Shown here: positions 42,432 to 51,671 of the stretch, piece after piece | Layout: every line of letters starts with the position of its first letter | Position numbering within the stretch: position 1 is the stretch's first letter | From: CAVYUC01 sp963783085 | GTDB taxonomy: Bacteria; Bacteroidota; Bacteroidia; Bacteroidales; Prolixibacteraceae | Direction of reading: 5' to 3' | DNA length: 64,000 nucleotides | Assembly: GCA_963783085.1 (NCBI GenBank) | Contig: CAWAMJ010000002.1 | Location: 774,337 to 838,336 of the forward strand | Translations under genes and position numbers: made by a program | Notes under the pieces: generated by a model | Seen by the model: only the letters and a program-made list of their open reading frames with translations | Databases searched by the model: none | Told to the model about the DNA's origin: nothing

Positions 42432-43992
42432 TTACATCTCTTTAAATTCATTCAACATTTCCTGCAGGTTCCGGTGCAGGATTTCTGCTGTTTCAGGCCC
42501 CGGCGAATTCTCTTCTCCGTAGGGTGAATCATTCCTGTTGTACGTGAACGGGGCTTTTACATCCCACTGGCTTTTGGGGATAATGTATCCGATTTCATCG
42601 TTGGCCAGACCGATGATAAATTTATATTTCCCGTCCATCATTTCGCGGACTGGAGGAATTTCCAGTGGCTGAATTTCATAATCCCGGCCTTCAGGCGCTT
42701 CCACTCCGCCATTCACCAGTTCAGGATAAATTTCACCCGGAATGGTAACAAACGATGCAGGTCCGATTTTGAAAACCGCAAGTTCCGAACGCATCTTCAT
42801 CCAGCCGGTGGTGCCTCTGTCCATTACACCTAAACGCCGTGGCCAGTTTAAATAAATTATTACCAATGGGCAACGAAATTGTCCGCACCAGCAATGAGAT
42901 TCCGGCAGAATCAATGGTTTCGTCCGGATATTCCATCGCTTTTAGAGCTAGCAGCGAAAGCTGTTTACCCTGGGCTTCCGCTTTTTCAAACGAACCTTCA
43001 TTATACTCGATTCCGGTAAACGTATCTTTCACGGGCAGGCTGGGATGTGTTGTCATCAATCCCCCAACCGCTCCGTTCATGTAAATACAAACACCGCCAA
43101 CACCCGGCACCATTAAACTATCGCCGTTGTACACGCCCTTTTCAACACCTTCGCGCACATAATGGGGAAAATCAGACGAAATCAGTAAATTCCTGCTCCA
43201 GAGCGTTTCGGCATGATCGGCCCAGGCGACAAGCGTTCCCAAAGTTTTCCCGTTTTCCGTATCGATGGCTTTGATAATCCGTAGTCCGGAATCAAACACT
43301 TCCGGTTTTCGCGTGTCTTTTACCAAAGGTATGGCGCCAGTTAAATCTTCGGAGATTTCCAGTTTTGCCGGCCGCAAATTCCGGGCAGCTTCAACCACCG
43401 ACTTCACTATCTGGTTTTTTACAAAATTTATGTATTCAGCGTCGACACCATTTTTAAAAGGCGACTTTCCCCAAAATCCTATTAAATCGGCAGCTTCATG
43501 CGTATGTGTTGATGCAATAACAGTATAAGTGATTCCTGCATCTTCCGGAATCATTTTTCGCGCGTCGATTATGTCGTCGTTCATAAAACCGATGGCATCC
43601 AAAATAACAATGGCCAACCGTGTTTTCCCGTCGTCGATTATCATCGTGCGCGCCCAGGTATCGTCATGTATTCCGTTTGCCGGTTTACTGTTGCTGAACC
43701 CGGCGATCCAAACAGCATCAAAAATACCGTTTCCGTTATTATCGGTAAATGTATCGCCGTCCTTTGGATTGTATTTTGCATCGCCATTTTTATCGACCCA
43801 GCTATCTGAAACTTCAGGAGTGACAGGCACTGCTGCGAAACCCGCTTTTAACGGCGACGAAATTTTGTTGTTGATCTTCATTCCGGCATCATAGTTCGGG
43901 TGCCGGTCTTTCAAATGTGCATAAACCCACACTGCGAAAACAACCACCAACAGCAAGAACAGAACACCGGATATTTTAAAAAATGTTTTCAT
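42432..43992 (-). pseudogene. neutral-ceramidase N-domain-like hydrolase no. 3 (one frameshift)
   Basis: About 520 residues. The start ATG at 43992 gives MKTFFKISGVLFLLLVVVFAVWVY, an uncleaved membrane anchor; an upstream start would add 19 unlikely residues. It has AGFAAVPVTPE, a calcium-loop-like insertion DKNGDAKYNPKDGDTFTDNNG, WIAGFSNSKPANGIHDD, the metal site ASTHTHEAADLIG, WADHAETL and YMNGAVGG, in the order of the PF04734 domain. One extra T near 42835 breaks the frame at ATALGVMDRGTTG; the tail ends VKAPFTYNRNDSPYGEENSPGP. As in the two plus-strand paralogues, no C-terminal Ig domain is present. It is read towards the esterase with a 36-bp gap, so the two probably form an operon. Confidence 0.74.
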
Positions 43993-44191
43993 TTTCGCAG
44001 TTTTTAATCGATTAGTCCTTTTTTCATTTATTTCCGAAAATAAAAACAATGTAACAAATTATCGTTCAACTATCTTATCCCAATCGTATTAAATTTTAAC
44101 ACAAAAACAGATGCAACAAATTATCATGTTTTTTTAATAAAATTCCCTTAGCAATTGCGTAACGGTTTTTGTTAATTTAGGTCTGAATTAA

Positions 44192-44335
44192 TCTCTTTTA
44201 TGTGAAACGGTAATTGCAGCAGCACGGAGTGCCGTCGGCAAAAGCACCTTGGAAATTCTGGAAAACCGTAAAGCGGCTGCCCTGAAATTCAGCCAGGCGG
44301 TGAAAGACAAATTCGGGAATAAAGGCGAATGGTAA
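44192..44335 (+). pseudogene. orphan C-terminal coding remnant
   Basis: A 47-codon open stretch without a start codon reads TVIAAARSAVGKSTLEILEN, then RKAAALKFSQAVKDKFGNKG, ending EW-stop. The composition is clearly protein-like (amphipathic helices), but I do not recognise the family. It is bounded upstream by a stop at 44189. It probably marks a lost gene at this junction. The rest of the 296-bp gap upstream is A/T-rich with nothing recognisable. Confidence 0.4.
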
Positions 44336-44345
44336 ATTTATTGTC

Positions 44346-44555
44346 ATGAATTTTTTCAAAATCCAGGGAATAATTATTTTCATCCTTATACTTTTTGGGT
44401 CTGAAAAAGGATTTTCACAGACGATTGATTTGAAAGATGCCCAAATAATATCGCTTTCCGATGGAAAAGTAATTTTCGAGTGGACTTGTGGTGAGGGTGA
44501 ACGTGGTTCACAGGTTTCGGAGATTTGGCTCGTAAGAAAAAAATCGGAATATTAA
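44346..44555 (+). pseudogene. truncated secreted protein (signal peptide plus ~45 residues)
   Basis: A 69-codon frame: a good Sec signal (MNFFKIQGIIIFILILFGSE, cut near GFSQ) followed by TIDLKDAQIISLSDGKVIF and EWTCGEGERGSQVSEIW. It then ends within 3 bp of the higA stop codon on the other strand. This looks like the first part of a larger exported enzyme cut off where the toxin-antitoxin module begins. The remainder is not found downstream. A small intact exported protein is possible but less likely. Confidence 0.4.
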
Positions 44556-44908
44556 TAATCAGCTATCAATGACTCATAAGGAATATTCAATTTCTCGTGG
44601 AGATTTCGTATCATTTTAAGATTTAATTTTCGACGCCTGCTGAATATTTCCGAAACCCGGCTTTTATATCCAATGACGTTTGCCAAATCTTTTTTAGTCA
44701 TATTCATCTGTTCCATTCTAAATATAATTGCTTCAATTGGATCAGGGGCATCAATCGGATAATTCTCATCCTCATATTTTTCAATTAAAATAGACAAAAC
44801 CTCTGCTTCATTCCCTTCTTCTGAATCGACAGGCGCATGAAATATTTCTTCAAGTCTTTTTAATGACTTGTTATAATCTTCTTCTGTTTTTATTGCTCTT
44901 ATTTTCAT
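44552..44908 (-). CDS. higA: HigA-family antitoxin
   Basis: A 118-residue antitoxin. The N-terminal half (MKIRAIKTEEDYNKSLKRLEEIF, EAEVLSILIEKYEDENYPIDAPDPIEAI) is the typical toxin-binding part of long HigA proteins. The C-terminal half is an HTH_3-type DNA-binding domain (MTKKDLANVIGYKSRVSEIFSRRR, then KLNLKMIRNLHEKLNIPYESLI). It follows higB by 10 bp, giving the toxin-first order normal for this family. It should bind the palindrome upstream of higB and repress the pair. Confidence 0.9.
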   Translation of the reverse strand: MKIRAIKTEEDYNKSLKRLEEIFHAPVDSEEGNEAEVLSILIEKYEDENYPIDAPDPIEAIIFRMEQMNMTKKDLANVIGYKSRVSEIFSRRRKLNLKMIRNLHEKLNIPYESLIADY

Positions 44909-44918
44909 CTTTCATGAA

Positions 44919-45212
44919 TTAAATTTTTTCTGCATCCACTTTGTCATATTCATCATGTGTCCCTATAAATCGAATAAACATCCATTGCCTTTCATAATTA
45001 ATATCAACAATTAACCGGTATTTATTACCACAAATATTAAAAACAGCTCGTCCACTTTTTAAAATACTCACTTTTGCATATTCAGCTTTCAGTTCATTCG
45101 GACTCTTCCAATTCGCTTTTGAAGTCTCATTGTACCAACTTTTTAACTGTTGCTCAGAATCAGTATATTTCCCCCAAAATTCGCGAAGTATTTTTTTAGC
45201 GATTACTCTCAT
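44919..45212 (-). CDS. higB: HigB-family mRNA interferase toxin
   Basis: A 97-residue RelE-superfamily toxin: MRVIAKKILREFWGKYTDSE at the start, LKSWYNETSKANWKSPNELK, then YRLIVDINYERQWMFIRFIGTHDEYDKVDAEKI, the hallmark RFIGTHxxYDKxD of the HigB/YgjN group. I start at the ATG at 45212. A GTG at 45227 lies only 3 bp from a perfect -7 promoter box (45230-45237) and would be at or before the transcript start. The toxin should cleave mRNA on the ribosome, with HigA as antidote. Frames of both genes are intact. Confidence 0.92.
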   Translation of the reverse strand: MRVIAKKILREFWGKYTDSEQQLKSWYNETSKANWKSPNELKAEYAKVSILKSGRAVFNICGNKYRLIVDINYERQWMFIRFIGTHDEYDKVDAEKI

Positions 45213-45229
45213 TTTTAATCTTTGCACCC

Positions 45230-45260
45230 CAAAGATATATAAAAATTACCAAATTGGTAA
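45230..45260 (-). promoter_or_regulatory. higBA promoter and operator
   Basis: Read on the minus strand, TATCTTTG (45230-45237) is a perfect Bacteroidota -7 box 18 bp from the higB ATG. Eight bp upstream lies the palindrome TTACCAA-A-TTGGTAA (45246-45260, 7-bp arms), positioned to block RNA polymerase. It is the natural HigA operator. No clear -33 TTTG at ideal spacing is seen. Confidence 0.6.
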
Positions 45261-45515
45261 CAATCATATATATTATCCTGATATTCTTATCAACATTAGG
45301 ATTATATCAAACAAAATATTTCTGTAAAAAACATAAAATTTGGACTGGCTCATATTTTAATCAGCCACTACTGATTTTATTTATTAACTTTCAAACATTC
45401 AATTCCTTTAAATGAATCGGCTAAATATTATTTTGAGGTACTATGAGTTTTGGCTAATTTTATTCCACGCAAAATTCGCAAAATAAAAGGAACGCTAAAA
45501 TCGCAAAAAAACGAA

Positions 45516-45893
45516 ATGACAGAGAATGATATATCGTACAAAGTTATAGGTGCAGCAATAGAAATACACAAAAGTATTGGACCAGGATTACTGGAGTCTG
45601 CATATGAAAATGCTCTTGCTTATGATTTAAAGGAATTAGGATTTAATGTGCGGCAACAAGTTCCAATGCCATTTATTTATAAAGAAGTAAAACAAGAAGT
45701 GGGTTACCGGATTGATCTTCTGGTTAACAGTAAAGTGATAATAGAAGTTAAGGCTGTTGAAGCTGTTGCACCTGTGCATTTTGCCCAGTTGCTCACGTAT
45801 CTAAAACTATCAGGAATAAAACTGGGACTGCTAATAAATTTCAACTCCAAAACTTTAAAGGATAACATTCACCGGGTAGTCAATAATCTTTAA
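45516..45893 (+). CDS. GxxExxY-family protein (PDDEXK-like)
   Basis: A 125-residue soluble protein. I prefer the ATG at 45516 (MTENDISYKVIGAAIEIHKSIG) because the family normally begins here; a TTG at 45450 adds a basic stretch that looks like repeat-derived read-through. The family motif is plain: GPGLLESAYENAL (G-x-x-E-x-x-Y). It is followed by a nuclease-like core, GYRIDLLVNSKVIIEVKAVEAV (D...E-x-K), and PVHFAQLLTYLKLSGIKLGLLINF. The family is widespread near repeats and mobile DNA, and its function is not settled. It stands alone between two TA/repeat-rich gaps. The 288-bp gap upstream holds the higBA promoter and otherwise A/T-rich sequence. Confidence 0.85.
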   Translation: MTENDISYKVIGAAIEIHKSIGPGLLESAYENALAYDLKELGFNVRQQVPMPFIYKEVKQEVGYRIDLLVNSKVIIEVKAVEAVAPVHFAQLLTYLKLSGIKLGLLINFNSKTLKDNIHRVVNNL

Positions 45894-46011
45894 ACTTCGC
45901 GCTTTTTGCGCAAATAATTTTGCGAGGCTTTGCGTGGAAGATTTTATCAGCACCTTAAAATAATATTTAGTCAATGAGTTTCCGGAATTAAACCAACAAA
46001 ATCAAACAGCT

Positions 46012-48606
46012 ATGAAAAGAGCAATTATCTGTTTTATCGTCCTGTTGTTTGTCGGGGTAAACGCTGTACACGCACAGGAACAAGCGGTTCAAACACTTCA
46101 ACCCGGAACATGGTTAAAAAACTGGTTGCTGGTTGGTCCCATTCCTTTGGAAAAGAAAAACGAAACTTCGGGGCAATGGAAACACATTTCGGGGTTTGAA
46201 ACTGATTTTTTAAAATCGGTTGGAGGAGAAGCAAATCCCAAAATTAAAAAGGGAACCAACGTTAAATTTCGCGGCGGAAAAGCCCGTTGTCTGTTCTACA
46301 ATTCACCTGATTCGATTGTTAATCTCGACAAAGCCCTTTCCAACGAATCACTGGTTTTGGCCTACGGTTATACTGAAATTGAATCGCCTGAAGACAAGGT
46401 AATGATTCTCGGGTTAGGCACCAACGACGGCTGCAGGGTTTGGCTAAATGGCATACAAATTCTGGATGTACCTACGGAACGCGGTTTATCTGTTGACGAT
46501 GATCTGATTCCTGTTTCCCTGAAAAAAGGCAAAAACACACTGTTAATTAAAGGTGGAAGAACGCGGCGGATCCTGGGGATTTTGTGCCCGACTGCTTCCT
46601 TTTTCAGTTTCAAAATTAAAGGTCGCCGGGAAAATTGTTTTCTGTTACTCCGAAAAACGACGGTACTTTTCAACTCAAAGCCTCCTATGCTGAAAACGTT
46701 TTAAATCAGTTTGTTGACAATACGGAATTTGAACTCTATTCGGATGATGGAGAATTGGTAACCAAAGGAACACGCGAAAGTAATTTTACTGCGCCCATTC
46801 AGCTTCCATCTAAAAAATATCTGGGCTATTTGCTAAAAATGAAAACCATGCTGAAAACCGGTGACGAGATTGCACAAACCATCCCGTTTAATGCCGGAAA
46901 ACGAAAAGTTTATACCCTTTTTTCTGATGGCTCTTCTGATTACCGGATTATGATTGCAAGCGATGCTTCGGAATCTGAAAAATGGGCTGCCAGTGAATTG
47001 CAGCATTGGATTCAGGAAGTTGGCGGTGTAAAATCCCGATTGAAACATTGAATTCATACCTACACCGGACCTAAAATTTTGGTGGGTTTTAATGAACTTA
47101 CTGCACAAAAAACCGGCGCTGAAAAACCGGAAGCCGGAGATGAATCATATCACTATTTCAACGATGGAGCCGATATTGTCATTTATGGCGGAAGCGAACG
47201 CGGAACCATGTACGGGGTAATGTCGTTCCTTGAAAATGAACTGGGTTGCCGGTGGTATACTCCTTCGGTGAGTGTGGCGCCTCAAAAAAAGGAGTTTACT
47301 TTTGAACGGCTAAACCATACTGAAAAACCGGGCGTCAGGGTTCGCAACGATTTTTATTTTGAAGCATTCGACCCCATTTGGGCAGCCCGGAATAAAATGA
47401 ACGGAACATTGAGTTTTGATACCATTCATCCACAGCCCGGTGGAACTGAAAATTACTGGTCGGTGCACACCTTTTACCGGTTTATGCCGCCCGAAGAATT
47501 TTACAAAGACCACCCGGAATATTACAGTTTAATCGACGGAAAACGGGTTTACGATCGCGCCCAGCTTTGCCTCACCAACCCGGATGTATTGAAAATTGTA
47601 ACCGAAAGGCTCAAAAAAACCATGCGCGAAAATCCGGATTACCTCATTTATTCGGTTTCGCAAAACGACTGGAGAAATCCGTGCCAGTGCGAAAAATGCC
47701 AGGCAATTGCGCAAAAAGAAGGTAGCGAATCGGGGCCAATCATCTGGTTTGTGAACCAGGTGGCCGAAGCCATCGAAAAGGAGTTCCCGGATAAATTTGT
47801 GGGAACACTCGCTTACCAGTACACCCGCACACCTCCGCAAGTACATCAAGCCACGAAAAAATGTGGTTGTCAGGCTGTGTAGTATTGAATGTTGCTTTGC
47901 GCACGATTTCCAAACTTGTCCTGAAAACCAATCTTTTCTCAATGATCTGAAAGAATGGGCAGCCATTTCGCCGCAGCTTTATATCTGGGATTACGTGGTG
48001 AATTTCAGTCACTATATTATGCCGTACCCGAATTTCAAAGTGCTTCAGCCCAACATAAAAACGCTGCGCGACAACAAGGCCATCGGCATTATGGAGCAGG
48101 CAGCCTATCAAAGTCGCGGTGGCGAATTTGCCGAACTTCGTGCCTACCTGATTTCTAAATTATTGTGGAACCCGGAATGCGATGTTCAAAAAGTCATCGA
48201 CGATTTTATGTATGGTTATTACGGCCGCGCCGGCCAATATGTGCGGGACTATTTCGATTATCTGCAAAACAGGGTCACACCCGAAACACACATCCATTTG
48301 GGGCTTTCGCCCGACGATGTACTTTTTTCAGGCAGTTTTGTAAGCGATGCTGAACGTATTTTCCATAATGCCGAAAAAGTAGCTGACAACACCGAAATCC
48401 TTCACCGGGTTGAAATGGCCGAACTTCCGGTACTTTACCTGAAATGCAGGCAAAGCCCGGAACTGGCGGTTTACGACGGTACGTATGCAAAGTTTAATCG
48501 CATTGTTCAACGCGAAGGAATTACCCATTACGCCGAATCCGGTGAAAGAAACAAAACTGAATTTCACCAGCGAATGGAAAGTTTTCTAAATGAAATAGGG
48601 AAGTAA
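46012..48606 (+). pseudogene. secreted DUF4838-type protein, about five frameshifts
   Basis: About 865 residues when read across indels near 46549, 46640, 47030, 47060 and 47845. The Sec signal ends VNAVHAQ. Then come a jelly-roll-like N-terminal part (NDGCRVWLNGIQILDVP), a GH20-type N-domain (SDYRIMIASDASESEKWAASELQHWIQEVGG...YGGSERGTMYGVMSFLENELGCRWYTP) and the DUF4838 core (YSLIDGKRVYDRAQLCLTNPDVL, SVSQNDWRNPCQCEKCQAI, WDYVVNFSHYIMPYPN). The core resembles a glycoside hydrolase barrel, but no activity is assigned that I know. The in-frame TGA at 47049-47051 is explained by a missing base before it and an extra one after it (KIPIETLNSYYTGPK). It closes the glycan-related half of the window, convergent with acr3. 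Confidence 0.82.
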
Positions 48607-48729
48607 ATCTGTTAATACATAAATAAGTGCGGGGCTTTTGTCACAGGTATTCATTCGGAGCCTGGTCCAACATCATTCAACAATTTCACGATAATTGGTT
48701 TGAATGTTATAAATTAACCCACTTCAGAA

Positions 48730-49767
48730 TCAAAATGAATACTTCCAGCGGTTAGCCAACATTACCAGCGACAACATTACGGGAACTTCAACCAGCACAC
48801 CTACTACAGTAACCAACGCTGCCGGTGATTGTAATCCAAACAAGGAAATAGCTACAGCTACTGCAAGTTCAAAGAAGTTGCTGGCACCAATCATCGCCGC
48901 AGGTGAAATAATGTTATGCGGTAGTTTCAGTTTGCGTCCGGCAATCCAGGCGACAAAAAAGATAAAGTACGTTTGAATGACCAACGGAACAGCAACGAGT
49001 AAAATAATCAGCGGATTGTTTGTGATGTTCTTTCCCTGAAAAGCAAACAGTAAAATTAAAGTGACCAGCAGTGCGATAATGGAAACCGGTTTAAATTTGG
49101 GTAAAAACTCATTTTTAAACCACTTTTCACCTTTCTGACGAATCAGGATTTTATGTGTAATATAACCGGCTGCAAGCGGTATGACAACAAAAATAACCAC
49201 ACTTGCCACTAAAGTGCCGTATGGAATTTGTATGTTTGTAATCCCCAGCAACAATCCAACAACCGGCACAAATGCAACAAGAATAATCAGGTCGTTTACC
49301 GAAACCTGTACAAGGGTATAATTCGGATCACCATCGGTTAAATAACTCCAAACAAAAACCATTGCAGTACAAGGCGCAGCTCCCAGTAAAATTGCTCCGG
49401 CAATATATTCCCCTGCAAGTTCGGGCGAAATAAATGCAGAGTAAATCTTTGTAAAGAATACCCAGGCAAAAAATGCCATTGTAAATGGTTTTATCAGCCA
49501 GTTAACAACCAGGGTCAGCAGCAATCCTTTAGGTTTTTTACCCACATTTTTAATGCTCGAAAAATCAACCTGCAACATCATTGGATAAATCATCAGCCAA
49601 ACCAATACTGCCACCGGAATATTAACTTTAAATAACTCCAGAGTACTCAGCAACTGAATTTTGTCGCCTGCAAAGTATCCAATTGATATTCCGGCGCCAA
49701 TGCAAAGCGCAACCCAAAGCGTCAGGTATTTTTCAAAAAAACCGATTCGTTTTTTTGTTTCGCTCAT
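48730..49767 (-). CDS. acr3: ACR3-family arsenite efflux permease
   Basis: An intact 345-residue inner-membrane transporter with ten predicted helices that expels arsenite. ACR3 landmarks are LLGAAPCTAMVFVWSYLTDGDP with the conserved Cys, LVQVSVNDLIILVAFVP, and GASNFFELAVAVAISLFGL with the conserved Glu. It is the last gene of a compact minus-strand operon arsR-arsC-arsM-acr3, 4 bp after arsM, and so is under the ArsR at 51002-51334. It can export the arsenite produced by ArsC. Confidence 0.96.
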   Translation of the reverse strand: MSETKKRIGFFEKYLTLWVALCIGAGISIGYFAGDKIQLLSTLELFKVNIPVAVLVWLMIYPMMLQVDFSSIKNVGKKPKGLLLTLVVNWLIKPFTMAFFAWVFFTKIYSAFISPELAGEYIAGAILLGAAPCTAMVFVWSYLTDGDPNYTLVQVSVNDLIILVAFVPVVGLLLGITNIQIPYGTLVASVVIFVVIPLAAGYITHKILIRQKGEKWFKNEFLPKFKPVSIIALLVTLILLFAFQGKNITNNPLIILLVAVPLVIQTYFIFFVAWIAGRKLKLPHNIISPAAMIGASNFFELAVAVAISLFGLQSPAALVTVVGVLVEVPVMLSLVMLANRWKYSF

Positions 49768-49771
49768 ATCA

Positions 49772-50575
49772 TTATTTGTTTGCTGTTACGGTAATACTGA
49801 AAATTCCGGCTCCCGATTTTTTGTATTGCTTCAACTCCTTTTCAGAAAGATAATTCATCAAAACCGAATCAGGCACAGGAGTAGGTTTTTCTTTATGAAC
49901 AATAATTCCTGCAAATCCCTGCTGCCGGATGATTTCAAGGTAATCATCTTTTTGCAGCGCTCCTGAAACACATCCTGCGTACATTTCGGAAGCTTCCTGA
50001 ATGCCGGCCGGCAATTCACCTTTTAAAACCACATCGGAAATACAAAAATGACCACCAGGTTTCAGCACCCGGTAAATTTCAGCAAATGCCTTTTGTTTAT
50101 CCGGAACGAGATTCAGTACACAATTGCTGATAACAACATCAAAAGTATTGTCCGGCAATGGCATATTATCAATATCACCAGATACAAATTCAATATTTTT
50201 AAACCCTGTTTTCTGCAGGTTTTTATTTGCCTTTTCAAGCATCTCTTGCGAAAAATCGAGGCCGGTAACCGTTCCGTTTTCTCCCACTATTGACCGGGCA
50301 ACAAAACAGTCGTTGCCTGCGCCGCTGCCTAAATCCAGGACATTGTCGCCTTCTTTTATCCCGGCAAATTCGGTAGGAACACCGCACCCCAATCCTAAAT
50401 CAGCATCCGGATTATATCCGGCCAGATTTTTATAATCGTCGCCAATCATGCTGAATTCAACATCGCCGCAACAAACGGTGCCCCCGCAACAGGAGGTTGG
50501 TGCCATAATGATGCTTTGCCGGGCAATTTCACCATATTTCTCTTTTACAACCTGTTTAATATTTTCTGCTTTCAT
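49772..50575 (-). CDS. arsM: arsenite S-adenosylmethionine methyltransferase
   Basis: An intact 267-residue enzyme that methylates arsenite. It has a Rossmann SAM site VLDLGSGAGNDCFVA with GLDFSQEML, and the Cys residues typical of ArsM: the N-terminal APTSCCGGTVCCG pair, SNCVLNLVPDK, and YAGCVSGAL. The N-terminal CC motif and the latter two cysteines correspond to the As(III)-binding set. It overlaps arsC by 4 bp (ATGA), so it is translationally coupled. Together with the ArsF/ArsG genes about 5 kb away, it suggests the cell handles methylated or aromatic arsenicals as well as inorganic arsenic. Confidence 0.95.
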   Translation of the reverse strand: MKAENIKQVVKEKYGEIARQSIIMAPTSCCGGTVCCGDVEFSMIGDDYKNLAGYNPDADLGLGCGVPTEFAGIKEGDNVLDLGSGAGNDCFVARSIVGENGTVTGLDFSQEMLEKANKNLQKTGFKNIEFVSGDIDNMPLPDNTFDVVISNCVLNLVPDKQKAFAEIYRVLKPGGHFCISDVVLKGELPAGIQEASEMYAGCVSGALQKDDYLEIIRQQGFAGIIVHKEKPTPVPDSVLMNYLSEKELKQYKKSGAGIFSITVTANK

Positions 50576-51000
50576 ACCAATTCCGTTTTTATTTCTTCAT
50601 TGTACAATTTGAAAAATGCATTTTTAATCTCATCCCTGACCCTGTAATATTCACTTTGAATAAACTCCGGAGTGCCGGTTGCATGAGAAGGATCGTCGAA
50701 CCCAATGTGTAACCTGTGTTTTACCTTTCCCAAAAAAGCAGGACAGTTTTCATTGGCGCCGCCGCAAACCGTAATCACATAATCCCATTCTTCTCCCAGA
50801 TAATTCTCAACCGGGTCGGATGTATGGTGGCTGATATCAATACCAACTTCCTGCATCACCTCCACTGCTTTGTGGTTTAACTTTCCGGAAGCTTCGGTTC
50901 CTGCAGAATAAACTTCCAGGTTTTTATCGAACGACTTCAAAAAACCGTGTGCCATCTGACTGCGGCAACTGTTTCCTGTACATAAAATCAATATTTTCAT
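50572..51000 (-). CDS. arsC: arsenate reductase, low-molecular-weight phosphatase type
   Basis: A 142-residue thioredoxin-coupled ArsC. The P-loop is LCTGNSCRSQMAHGF (nucleophile Cys, CX5R). The second redox cysteines are in ITVCGGANENCPAFLG, and the DP motif is FDDPSHATG. I start at the ATG at 51000 just after the arsR stop; a GTG at 51009 would overlap arsR and add three residues. It reduces arsenate to arsenite for ACR3 export, and its disulfide would be recycled by a thioredoxin (one is encoded at 52461-52850). Confidence 0.95.
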   Translation of the reverse strand: MKILILCTGNSCRSQMAHGFLKSFDKNLEVYSAGTEASGKLNHKAVEVMQEVGIDISHHTSDPVENYLGEEWDYVITVCGGANENCPAFLGKVKHRLHIGFDDPSHATGTPEFIQSEYYRVRDEIKNAFFKLYNEEIKTELV

Positions 51001-51001
51001 A

Positions 51002-51334
51002 CTATTCACATGTATAATTTTCTATTTCTATACTTCCCAAAAAGGATTGAACTGCCAGTTTCAGCTCCTTTATTTTGTCAGGATTAAGGCAGTAATTGGT
51101 TTTTACACCATCGATATGTCCCTGAATGAATCCAGCGTTTTTTAATTCCTTTAAATGCTGGTTTACTGTGGTGCGCCCCAGCGGCAATTCATCGGAAATG
51201 TTGCCGGTAATACACGACGGTGTTTCGGCAAGAAACTGCAAAATGCGCAGCCGGGCAGGATGTGCCAGTGCTTTAAAAAGCAATGCTTTTTCTGCCAGTG
51301 CAGTATCAAATAATTCTGTTTTTGATTGTACCAT
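51002..51334 (-). CDS. arsR: ArsR/SmtB-family repressor no. 1
   Basis: A 110-residue winged-helix repressor starting MVQSKTELFDTALAEKALL. The family fold is clear: FKALAHPARLRILQFLAETPSC, then the recognition helix LGRTTVNQHLKELKNAGFI. The ATG at 51334 is favoured because an upstream TTG (51355) lies inside the operator. Metalloid-sensing cysteines are few; ETPSCI and the terminal YTCE are candidates, so the sensing geometry differs from E. coli ArsR. It heads the arsR-arsC-arsM-acr3 operon and probably represses it through the palindromes at 51348-51392. Confidence 0.93.
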   Translation of the reverse strand: MVQSKTELFDTALAEKALLFKALAHPARLRILQFLAETPSCITGNISDELPLGRTTVNQHLKELKNAGFIQGHIDGVKTNYCLNPDKIKELKLAVQSFLGSIEIENYTCE

Positions 51335-51347
51335 TTCACTTTTATTT

Positions 51348-51392
51348 TGACGCAAATATACGTCAAATATTTAAAACAACGTATGTATACGT
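51348..51392 (-). promoter_or_regulatory. ars operon 1 promoter with ArsR palindromes
   Basis: TGACG (51348-51352) and CGTCA (51361-51365) exactly bracket CAAATATA, which read on the minus strand is the perfect -7 box TATATTTG. A second palindrome ACGTAT-GT-ATACGT (51379-51392) lies about 14 bp further upstream. The repressor would thus sit directly on the -7 box. Confidence 0.65.
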
Positions 51393-51482
51393 CAATAAAA
51401 AATGCAGGTTTAATGAATGTACAATTAAATACAACCACGAATGTGGTTAAATGATAATGTTGATACCTGTTATTTCCTGTTC

Positions 51483-51571
51483 AACCCCCATTCAGGGGTT
51501 GCCGCTGCGATGGGCATATGTTACCACAGGTTGCATCTGCGGTTATTCACATTGAACGGATTTCATCCGTT
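51483..51571. repeat. two short intergenic palindromes between arsR and the proC-like gene
   Basis: CAACCCC-CATTCA-GGGGTTG (51483-51502) and AACGGA-TTTCA-TCCGTT (51555-51571) are perfect hairpins. They fill the 317-bp gap with the ars promoter and resemble dispersed Bacteroidota repeats. Neither is followed by a T-run. They lie between the stop of the proC-like gene (51672) and the arsR promoter. Confidence 0.55.
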
Positions 51572-51671
51572 ATTCCAGAATTGATTCATTCAAATATCCC
51601 AAAAATCGCATCGCGATTGAATGTGAATAGCAATATATGAAATGCATGGTTAAAGAATGCACAATCTTTTT

